Source: Chitinophagaceae bacterium (lineage in GTDB: Bacteria > Bacteroidota > Bacteroidia > Chitinophagales > Chitinophagaceae). Taken from it: a DNA stretch of 64,000 nucleotides. The notes under the pieces were generated by a model. It did no database searches and was not told the DNA's origin. It saw nothing but the letters and a program-made list of their open reading frames with translations. Below, one piece after another: positions 53,378-60,784 of the stretch; the stretch's first letter is position 1, and every line of letters starts with the position of its first letter. The DNA lies in contig JADKKH010000001.1 of the NCBI GenBank assembly GCA_016720585.1, forward strand, positions 186,001 to 250,000. The letters run 5' to 3'. Made by a program: the position numbers and the translations under genes.

Positions 53378-53441
53378 ACTAGTTACTGGTTGCAAGTTAC
53401 TTGTTACCAGAAACCAGGGACAAGAAACCAGAAACAAGAAT
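53378..53441. repeat. Word-like repeat in the atpF-atpH spacer
   Basis: The spacer consists almost wholly of variants of (A)CCAGAAAC(C/A)AG and GTTACTGGTT/GTTACTTGTTACC, in inverted and direct order. It contains no gene and no clear terminator. Confidence 0.5.
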
Positions 53442-54005
53442 ATGCCCAATCCACGTTTAGCTACGAGATATGCCAAGTCACTGATTGACCTTTCCATTGA
53501 AAAAGGTCAGTTGGAAGAAGTATTTGCTGATATGCAGTGGCTGAATGGAGTTTGCAAAAGCAATCGTGATTTTGTGAACCTGCTGCGCAGCCCTGTTATA
53601 AAGGGACAAACCAAAAAGAAAATTCTGGAAGCAGTTACTACGGGAAATATCAGCGAGCTTACTACTGCATTTAACAGCCTGCTTATAAGCAAAGGCCGTG
53701 AAAGTAATTTGCCGGAGATAAGCCATGCTTTTATTATGGCGTATAAGGAAAAGAAAAATATCCAGACCATAAAATTAACAACGGCTGTTCCGGTATCTGA
53801 TACACTTAGAATTTCGATTATTGAGCAAATAAAAAAATCAGTAGGTTTTCAGAATGTGGAACTGGAAGAGATCGTTGATACAGGCATTATCGGTGGCTTT
53901 GTATTGCAGGCCGGGGATAAGCTGGTTGACGCAAGCATCGCGTATGACCTGAGAGCCATCTCCAAACAATTTGAAAATAACGACTTTATTTATAAGGTCA
54001 AATAA
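53442..54005 (+). CDS. atpH: ATP synthase F1 subunit delta
   Basis: The 187-residue OSCP/delta subunit joins the stator stalk to the F1 head. The N-terminal six-helix domain is seen as PRLATRYAKSLIDLSIEKGQLEEV, and the C-terminal conserved block as DTGIIGGFVLQAGDKLVDASIAYDL. Start at ATG 53442. The atpA start is 25 bp downstream of its stop. Confidence 0.96.
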   Translation: MPNPRLATRYAKSLIDLSIEKGQLEEVFADMQWLNGVCKSNRDFVNLLRSPVIKGQTKKKILEAVTTGNISELTTAFNSLLISKGRESNLPEISHAFIMAYKEKKNIQTIKLTTAVPVSDTLRISIIEQIKKSVGFQNVELEEIVDTGIIGGFVLQAGDKLVDASIAYDLRAISKQFENNDFIYKVK

Positions 54006-54030
54006 TATACAAACAGTTAAACAAAATAAT

Positions 54031-55607
54031 ATGGCAGAGATTAAACCAGATGAGATATCCGCGATACTGCGCCAGCAGTTGAGCAATTTTAATGCATCAG
54101 CTGACCTGGAAGAAGTTGGTACCGTGTTGCAGGTGGGAGATGGTATTGCCCGGGTATATGGATTGGGTAATGTTCGTTATGGCGAACTGGTGGAATTTGA
54201 AAATGGGGTCAGAGCCATCGCCCTGAACCTGGAAGAAGATAATGTGGGTGTGGTACTGATGGGTGAAAGTGGTGCCATCAAGGAAGGTGCAAAAGTGAAA
54301 CGTACCGGTCAGATCGCTTCTATTAATGTAGGCGAAGGCATGCTGGGTCGTGTAGTGAATACGCTGGGTCACCCGATTGATGGGAAAGGTCCTATCACCG
54401 GCGAGTTATATGAAATGCCCCTTGAAAGAAAAGCTCCGGGAGTAATTTTCCGTGAGCCGGTGAAAGAACCATTACAAACAGGTATCAAAGCCATTGATGC
54501 GATGATTCCTATCGGTCGCGGACAAAGGGAATTGGTAATCGGTGACCGTCAGACAGGTAAGTCTGCGATCTGTATTGATACCATCATCAACCAGAAAGAA
54601 TTTTTTGAAGCAGGGAAACCTGTTTATTGTATCTATGTGGCTATCGGGCAAAAAGCATCAACCATTGCCCAGGTGATGAAGACATTGAATGATGCCGGTG
54701 CCATGGCTTATACGATCATTGTTGCAGCATCTGCATCTGAGCCTGCACCGTTGCAGTTCTACGCACCCTTTGCCGGTGCGGCTATCGGTGAGTTTTTCCG
54801 TGATACCGGTCGTCCTGCATTAATTATCTATGATGACCTTTCTAAACAGGCCGTTGCTTATCGTGAAGTGTCCTTATTATTACGTCGTCCCCGGGTCGTG
54901 AAGCCTATCCTGGTGACGTATTCTATTTGCATAGCCGTTTGCTTGAAAGAGCCGCGAAAGTTATCAGCGATGATAAGGTGGCTAAAAATATGAACGATGT
55001 TCCGGATAGCATCAAGCATTTGGTAAAAGGCGGAGGTTCATTAACGGCATTACCGATCATCGAAACACAGGCTGGTGACGTTTCGGCTTATATTCCTACC
55101 AACGTAATTTCAATTACAGACGGACAGATATTCCTGGAAGGTAACCTGTTCAATGCCGGTATCCGTCCTGCGATCAACGTGGGTATCTCAGTAAGCCGGG
55201 TGGGAGGTAATGCACAGATCAAATCCATGAAGAAAGTGGCAGGTACGTTGAAACTGGACCAGGCCTTATACCGGGAGCTCGAAGCTTTCTCTAAATTCGG
55301 TGGTGACCTGGATGCAGCTACCAAGAATGTAATTGATAAAGGTGCCCGGAATGTGGAGATATTAAAACAGCCCCAGTATTCACCGTTTGCGGTAGAGAAA
55401 CAGGTGGCTATTATTTATCTCGGTACAAATGGTTTATTGAAAGACGTGGCGGTAAAAAGAGTGAAAGAGTTTGAAGAACATTTCTTGATGGAGATGGACA
55501 ACAAACTACCGGAGGTAATGGCGGAGTTTAAGAAAGGTAATCTACCCGATGATGGTATCAGGAAAATGGTGGAACTGGCGAATGGATTGATACCTTCTTA
55601 TAAATAA
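54031..55607 (+). CDS. atpA: ATP synthase F1 subunit alpha, interrupted by a frameshift
   Basis: The alpha subunit forms half of the F1 hexamer. The frame begins at ATG 54031 (MAEIKPDEISAILRQQL) and shows the P-loop GDRQTGKSA. It breaks at a run of four C (54889-54892): as written the text reads RRPRVVKPI and stops at 54993. With one more C it becomes [25 protein letters not shown] and continues to 55607, giving exactly 525 residues, the normal AtpA length. The gene is essential in most bacteria and the lesion is a homopolymer deletion, so a sequencing or assembly error is very likely. The usual next gene, atpG, is absent; a terminator follows. Confidence 0.94.
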
Positions 55608-55664
55608 TAATTGGTTCCCTATATTTTGAGAGGCGGTTCCGCATTTGCGGGACCGCCTTTTTTT
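55582..55664 (+). repeat. 83-bp direct repeat, copy 1 (atpA 3' end plus terminator)
   Basis: This copy holds the last codons of atpA (GLIPSYK and stop), the spacer TAATTGGTTCCC, and a terminator with an 11-bp stem (55631-55641 with 55646-55656) and T-run. It recurs at 58826-58908, 3,244 bp away, with two substitutions, both in the terminator stem and both preserving pairing through a G-U. Confidence 0.95.
55631..55664 (+). terminator. Terminator of the ATP synthase operon
   Basis: GGCGGTTCCGC pairs with GCGGGACCGCC around ATTT, followed by nine or more T. It lies 23 bp after the atpA stop. Confidence 0.93.
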
Positions 55665-55798
55665 TTCGGTTAAAACCTGTAAATTGATCACAGAATTGAC
55701 GCCTGACACTAACGAAGCCTTTAGTCCGCCACACTTTGACAGCCCTAGATAAAAACATTTGCTGTAATCTTTATTTCTTCTGTATTAAATACTTTGAT

Positions 55799-58762
55799 AT
55801 GAAAAATAGGCGACAGATATTTTTTTTATTTGCCATTGTAATTAGCAATAATACAAATGGGCAGAATTGGAAACTATTAACTGACAGCGCCAGAATTTAC
55901 CAGCAAAAAGGCGAAGTTCATATTGCTATTAACTATTTTGAAAGGGCTGAAATGTTATTAAAAAGAGATTCAAGTGAAACAGCAATTTATGCACAAATTC
56001 AATTTGCAGTGGGGAATTTATACGCAGATCTAGGTGAATTTACAAAAGCGGTGACTTATGTACAGGCCTCAAAAGAAATAAGGGAAAGGATATTGGGCAA
56101 CGGTCATCCTGATTATGCCAAAAGCTGTAATATCCTGGGAAGCCTCTATATAGAGTTGGGGGAATATAAGAAAGCTGAACTAATGTTATTTATGGCAAGA
56201 TCTGTTTATGAAAGAATTTCAGGGAAAATGAATAAATCATATGCTGCAACCTGTAACAATATTGGGATGTTATTTCGTATTCAGGGATTGTATGACAAAG
56301 CTGAGCCATACTATCGTGAAGCTAAAGATGTATTTGAAAATATTAATGGAAAAGAAAGTTCAGCTTATGCTAATTGTTGTAATAGCTTAGGATTACTCTA
56401 TTTAGATAAAGAGCAATATGATAAATCCGAACAATTCTTCTTGGAATGTAAAATAATCCGGGAGAAGATCCTGGGAAAAGAACATTTGTACTATGGGGAT
56501 ATCTGTAACAATCTTGCACTTTTATACAATAATCTGGGGCAATATAAAAAAGCAGAACAACTTTATACGGTTACGAGGGAAGTATATAAAAAAGTACTTG
56601 GTGATCAGCATGCCGATTATGCTTTAAGCATTAATAATTTGGCGGATTTGCTCAGCAATTTAGGCGAATTTGGTAAAGCAGAGACTCTATACCTGGAAGC
56701 AAAACAAATAAGAGAAAAGGTACTTGGAAAAAATCATCCCGAATATGCCAAGAGCTGTAATAACCTGGCGGTTTTATATTTAAGGACCGGCCAGTTGGAA
56801 AAATCTAAATATTTGTTTACCGAAGCAAAGAAAATACGGGAGGAGTCACTGGGGAATGAAAATATTGAATATGCTGAAAGTTGTAATAACCTTGGTTCTT
56901 TTTATAAAGAAATAGGTCAATATCCTGATGCCGAAAAACTTTACCTGGAAGCCAAAAATATCAGGGAAAAAGTCCTTGGAAAAGCAAGTTCTGTATATGT
57001 AGCGAGTTGCAGCAATATTGCGGATTTATACCGGGTTCTTAACAATCTATCTGAGGCATCAGGTTTCTATAAAGAAGCTTTTTATAATCAGCAAAATATC
57101 CTTAAAAAGCTGTTTCTTTTTACTTCTGAATCAGAGCAGCAATCTTATATTAGAAATATTAAAAAGATTTCTGAGTCAATATTGTCATTTTATTCAGCAT
57201 CAGGTCTGAACATCCCCACAAGTTTTGTATTAGATATTTCGTTTGCCAATCGCAATTTAATTCTCAATTCATCCCGGAATTTGCGAAATGCAATTATTGA
57301 TATTCGCGATTCGGTGATACGATACCGGTATAATGATTGGATAGATACAAGAGAACAACTTGCTTTTTGGTTGTCCAAATCTGTGCAGGATAGGGGGAAA
57401 ATGGGAATTGAGCTGGAAGAAAAGGCCAATAATATGGAAAAAGAACTTAACCGTACTTCTGCTGATTTCAGACGTCTGCAAAAAAAACAGGAAATTACCT
57501 GGAAAGATTTACAGCAATCACTGAAGACAAATGAAGCGGCCATCGAATTTGCCGAATTTCAGTATTATAATGGAAAAAGCTGGACGGACAGTACTTATTA
57601 CATAGCTATGGTACTTAGGAAAGAACACCCCGAGCCAGTATTGGTGAATTTATTTGAAAAAAGGCAACTAGATTCCCTGTTGAGTTATAAAAGTACCAGT
57701 GCCGGGCAAGTACAGCTTAGTTATTTGTACAAAAAACAACCGGATGAAAAAAATAATTCCTTGTATGATATAATCTGGAAACCAATTGAACAACATTTAA
57801 TGGGTATCAAAACCGTATATTTTGCTCCAGCTGGCTCTTTGTATAAAATTGCTTTTGCAGCAATGCCCGTTAACCAAGAAGAAGTATTAAGCGATAAGTA
57901 CCAACTTATTCAATTAAATTCTACAGCTTCCAGCGGAGACAAATCAGTAACTCCGTTAACAATATCTGATAAAATTATTTTATATGGCGGTATTCAATAT
58001 GATGCTGATTCAATAACTATAAAAAAGGCAGCTTTACATTATTCAACAAACGATGTGGCCGCCCGATATTTACCTGAAGGTTTGTCGCGAGATGGAATGA
58101 ATGATTTTTATTATTTAAGCGGAACTAAAAATGAAATAAGTGCCATAAATAAGCTTGCCGGCCAAAATTATTTTGTTACAACTATTTCTGATGGAATGAT
58201 GGCAACCGAAGAATCCTTTAAAGCACTAAACGGAAAAAACTCACCAGCTGTTTTACACATAGCCACGCATGGATTCTTCTTTCCTGATCCAAAATATATT
58301 AAAAAAAATGACCGTCTTGGCGGAGCTGCTGTTTTCAAACAATCGGATAATCCCTTGATGCGATCTGGTCTTGCATTCGCGGGTGCTAATAATGCGTGGA
58401 AAGGAAAAGCAGTGGAAGGAGTGGAAGATGGTATCCTCACATCCTATGAAGTATCGAATATGTATTTACCCAATACTAAACTTGCAGTCCTTTCAGCTTG
58501 TGAAACTGGGCTAGGTGATATTCAGGGTAGTGAAGGTGTTTATGGGTTGCAAAGAGCTTTTAAAATGGCCGGTGTTCAAAACCTGGTAATGAGTCTCTGG
58601 AAAGTTTCTGATGCTGAAAGTTCGGAGTTTATGCAGGAGTTTTATAAAAACCTTTTTGCAAAGCAAACCATCGGTACTGCCTTTTATAATGCACAGACAG
58701 TTTTAAAAAATAGATATCGTAATGATCCTTACAAATGGGCGGCCTGGGTATTAGTGCGATAG
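55799..58762 (+). CDS. Exported TPR-repeat protein with C-terminal CHAT (caspase-like) domain
   Basis: From ATG 55799 the protein has 987 residues. It begins with a signal peptide (MKNRRQIFFLFAIVISNNTNGQ). Eight or nine 42-residue TPR units of the kinesin-light-chain type follow (about residues 40-430; consensus A.SCNNLA.LY...GQY.KAE.LYLEAK.IRE.VLG). A helical linker (about 440-600) leads into a CHAT domain with the catalytic pair THGF (H824) and SACETG (C901), ending DPYKWAAWVLVR. CHAT domains are clan CD protease relatives. Cytoplasmic TPR-CHAT proteins act in bacterial cell-death and defence pathways, but this one seems to be exported, so its target is unknown. It lies between two copies of the atpA 3' end. 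A longer start at 55736 would hide the signal peptide. Confidence 0.9.
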   Translation: MKNRRQIFFLFAIVISNNTNGQNWKLLTDSARIYQQKGEVHIAINYFERAEMLLKRDSSETAIYAQIQFAVGNLYADLGEFTKAVTYVQASKEIRERILGNGHPDYAKSCNILGSLYIELGEYKKAELMLFMARSVYERISGKMNKSYAATCNNIGMLFRIQGLYDKAEPYYREAKDVFENINGKESSAYANCCNSLGLLYLDKEQYDKSEQFFLECKIIREKILGKEHLYYGDICNNLALLYNNLGQYKKAEQLYTVTREVYKKVLGDQHADYALSINNLADLLSNLGEFGKAETLYLEAKQIREKVLGKNHPEYAKSCNNLAVLYLRTGQLEKSKYLFTEAKKIREESLGNENIEYAESCNNLGSFYKEIGQYPDAEKLYLEAKNIREKVLGKASSVYVASCSNIADLYRVLNNLSEASGFYKEAFYNQQNILKKLFLFTSESEQQSYIRNIKKISESILSFYSASGLNIPTSFVLDISFANRNLILNSSRNLRNAIIDIRDSVIRYRYNDWIDTREQLAFWLSKSVQDRGKMGIELEEKANNMEKELNRTSADFRRLQKKQEITWKDLQQSLKTNEAAIEFAEFQYYNGKSWTDSTYYIAMVLRKEHPEPVLVNLFEKRQLDSLLSYKSTSAGQVQLSYLYKKQPDEKNNSLYDIIWKPIEQHLMGIKTVYFAPAGSLYKIAFAAMPVNQEEVLSDKYQLIQLNSTASSGDKSVTPLTISDKIILYGGIQYDADSITIKKAALHYSTNDVAARYLPEGLSRDGMNDFYYLSGTKNEISAINKLAGQNYFVTTISDGMMATEESFKALNGKNSPAVLHIATHGFFFPDPKYIKKNDRLGGAAVFKQSDNPLMRSGLAFAGANNAWKGKAVEGVEDGILTSYEVSNMYLPNTKLAVLSACETGLGDIQGSEGVYGLQRAFKMAGVQNLVMSLWKVSDAESSEFMQEFYKNLFAKQTIGTAFYNAQTVLKNRYRNDPYKWAAWVLVR

Positions 58763-58825
58763 CAAAGGTTGGGTATTTTGTGAACTGATCCGGAAAGTTG
58801 GTTAAAAAAACCAGCGGTGACCCGT

Positions 58826-58908
58826 ATGGATTGATACCTTCTTATAAATAATAATTGGTTCCCTATATTTTGAGAGGCGGTCCTGCATTTGCGGGACCGC
58901 CTTTTTTT
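58826..58908 (+). repeat. 83-bp direct repeat, copy 2 (displaced atpA 3' end plus terminator)
   Basis: Begins 64 bp after the TPR-CHAT stop with the codons for the last residues of AtpA, including the stop, although no atpA precedes it. The terminator (58875-58908) has the stem GGCGGTCCTGC/GCGGGACCGCC and seven T, and can terminate the TPR-CHAT transcript. Upstream and downstream flanks show no further similarity to copy 1. Confidence 0.95.
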
Positions 58909-59349
58909 GAAACTCACCTATATAAATTAAAACTGATTATTAGTCAGGTACTATATTAATAAGAGTAAGTATTTTGAATGGGGAATAAGTAAATAGTCTT
59001 CGTAATACTCTGAAATTGGGTGTATTTTTTACGTGAATTCAATTTATCTCAATAATAATTTTGGAATGTTAGTATTGATTATCAATACTAATCGTATAAT
59101 TACTACAGAAAATACGTAAATAGTTGCGAAATAATCCGCGAAAAGCTTGCAAGTAAAATAACTGCGTAGTATGTTTGTCTCAGAATCGAACAATCCCTTA
59201 GAAAACGACGAAATCCGACCCCTGAAACAAACTACTCTTAAAAACGGGAATATACTTCCCGGTCTGTTTCAACTCATACACATCGGTTTTCATTGCATCT
59301 GAAGGACAAGTTCAAAAGAACCCGTACTACTTTAATCTTGAACCCTAAA
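58909..59349. other. 441-bp intergenic region with no recognisable gene
   Basis: The region is AT-rich and has no convincing ORF or RNA gene. A weak 6-bp hairpin (CGGGAA/TTCCCG, 59245-59261) lies about 90 bp before the next start. The remainder of an ATP synthase operon (atpG) is not here. Confidence 0.5.
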
Positions 59350-60663
59350 ATGAAAACGATGAAAACATCTTTACTTGTTAAGCAAAATTTTCTGAATTTA
59401 GTTCTGTTTGTATCTGTGACTTTTTCCTCTGTATTTACTCAGGCTCAATCTTCGAATGAACTAAAATTCGAGAATAGTTCATTAAAAACAGGAACAGCCG
59501 GAGCAGATGGTGCTGTTTATTTATTTCCTGGTGTTAACAATACAATGGATGCATGGGTAAAAATAACCGGCCGCTCATCGTCTTTGGTTAAACTATCCAC
59601 TATTGATATTACCAGTACAGGGTTCAGTAAGGCTTTTCAGCCTCAGATAGAATATAACAATGGTAATGTCAGCGGTGCAACAAACTGGTGGATGGAGTTT
59701 GAAATAAATTTTATGACTAAAAATACTTCCAATACTGCAGCTATTTCTGAGGCATATGCTACCGGTTTGGATATAGACGGTGATGATAATAAATTGAAAG
59801 AATGGGATGCTTTTTATGGCAGCACATCTTATACGGTTGAGAGCAATACTCAATTGACTATAAGTTCTGTTACCGGAATTTTGTCACAGTTATCACTACT
59901 CGGAAAGAAATTTCTTGGCACTTCAACAGACCATTCAGGTATTGATACATCAGCTACATCATTGATGACAACTCATTTTTTTCAAAATAAAAATTCAATA
60001 ACCATTCGTCTCGGTGCAACTACTACGGGCTCCGCAAATAATGCAAAGCGGATGTATTCTATATGGTTTAAGAATTTTGCTTATACTGCTCCGGTAACGA
60101 CATTACCAGTTAAATTGATTTCATTTTCTGCTATGGAGAATAATAATAAAGTTGATCTGAAATGGACAACGGCTACTGAAATTAACGTTAGTCACTTTAT
60201 GGTGGAAAGAAGTACAGACGGTACAAATTTTAGTGATGCAGGGATGGTGTTTGCTTATGGCAATACTACTTCAAAATCTGATTATGCTTTCACTGATAAT
60301 ATCAGCAACATACAATCTGGTGTTATTTATTACAGACTTCGCTCTGTAGACGTGGATGGTAAGACTCAGTATTCTGATATTCGTATCATCAGAATCAGCA
60401 AGCAGGAAAAGAACGACATTACTATCCTCACGTATCCAAACCCGGTAACCAACGAAGTTCGGATCACTATCCCGGCAAACTGGCAGAATAAGAAGGTGGT
60501 GTATGAATTGTTGAATGCCAATGGCCAGACAGCTAAAAAAACTGTTACTACCGGCAGCAGCCAGACTGAATCCATGAATGTGAGCAGCTTAAACAGTGGT
60601 TTGTATATCGTAAAAGTTACTTGTGAGGGCCAGTCAGCCATTCAGAAGATCATTAAGCAATAA
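59350..60663 (+). CDS. T9SS type A sorting domain-containing exported protein
   Basis: The 437-residue protein has a signal peptide (MKTMKTSLLVKQNFLNLVLF, ending about SVFTQAQ) and a beta-rich N-terminal part of unknown fold. A middle segment (TTLPVKLISFSAMENNNKVDLKWTTATEINVSHFMVERSTDG, cited as landmark) resembles the fibronectin-like linker typical of T9SS cargo. The C-terminal sorting signal includes LTYPNPVTNEVRITIP, LLNANGQ and LNSGLYIVKVTCEGQSAIQKIIK. The C-terminal domain directs secretion by the type IX system and surface attachment or release. The start at ATG 59350 is preferred to a longer frame from 59293. The passenger activity is unknown. Confidence 0.88.
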   Translation: MKTMKTSLLVKQNFLNLVLFVSVTFSSVFTQAQSSNELKFENSSLKTGTAGADGAVYLFPGVNNTMDAWVKITGRSSSLVKLSTIDITSTGFSKAFQPQIEYNNGNVSGATNWWMEFEINFMTKNTSNTAAISEAYATGLDIDGDDNKLKEWDAFYGSTSYTVESNTQLTISSVTGILSQLSLLGKKFLGTSTDHSGIDTSATSLMTTHFFQNKNSITIRLGATTTGSANNAKRMYSIWFKNFAYTAPVTTLPVKLISFSAMENNNKVDLKWTTATEINVSHFMVERSTDGTNFSDAGMVFAYGNTTSKSDYAFTDNISNIQSGVIYYRLRSVDVDGKTQYSDIRIIRISKQEKNDITILTYPNPVTNEVRITIPANWQNKKVVYELLNANGQTAKKTVTTGSSQTESMNVSSLNSGLYIVKVTCEGQSAIQKIIKQ

Positions 60664-60689
60664 GATTTTTATCAATAGAGGGGTTCCGG

Positions 60690-60717
60690 CCGTCCCACAT
60701 GAGTGGGACGGTTTTTT
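60690..60717 (+). terminator. Rho-independent terminator after the T9SS cargo gene
   Basis: A 9-bp stem (60690-60698 with 60703-60711) closes the loop ATGA and is followed by seven T. Confidence 0.93.
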
Positions 60718-60764
60718 TGTTAGAAATTGATTAGGTTTATATTATAAACTACTTTATGTTTGTG

Positions 60765-60772
60765 TCCCATTT
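60765..60772 (+). promoter_or_regulatory. TAnnTTTG promoter element of the TonB receptor gene
   Basis: TATGTTTG matches the -7 consensus and lies 12 bp before the ATG at 60785. No clear -33 element is seen. Confidence 0.55.
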
Positions 60773-60784
60773 AGCTTTTTTAGT

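Noticed and set aside
52879..53497. Long antisense ORFs opposite atpF
   Set aside because: They are shadows of the atpF and atpH coding sequence with low-complexity translations.
55950..57060. Regular DNA-level repetition, at first sight array-like
   Set aside because: The period of 126 bp equals the 42-residue TPR unit of the coding frame; there are no conserved repeats with unique spacers, so it is not a CRISPR array.
55799..58762. TPR-CHAT protein as a type III-E CRISPR (Craspase) component
   Set aside because: No gRAMP/Cas7-11, cas1 or array is present, and the protein seems to carry a signal peptide. Common exported TPR-CHAT proteins explain it better.
59244..59262. Hairpin ACGGGAA...TTCCCGG upstream of the T9SS cargo gene
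   Set aside because: The stem is only six base pairs with no T-run or known riboswitch features.
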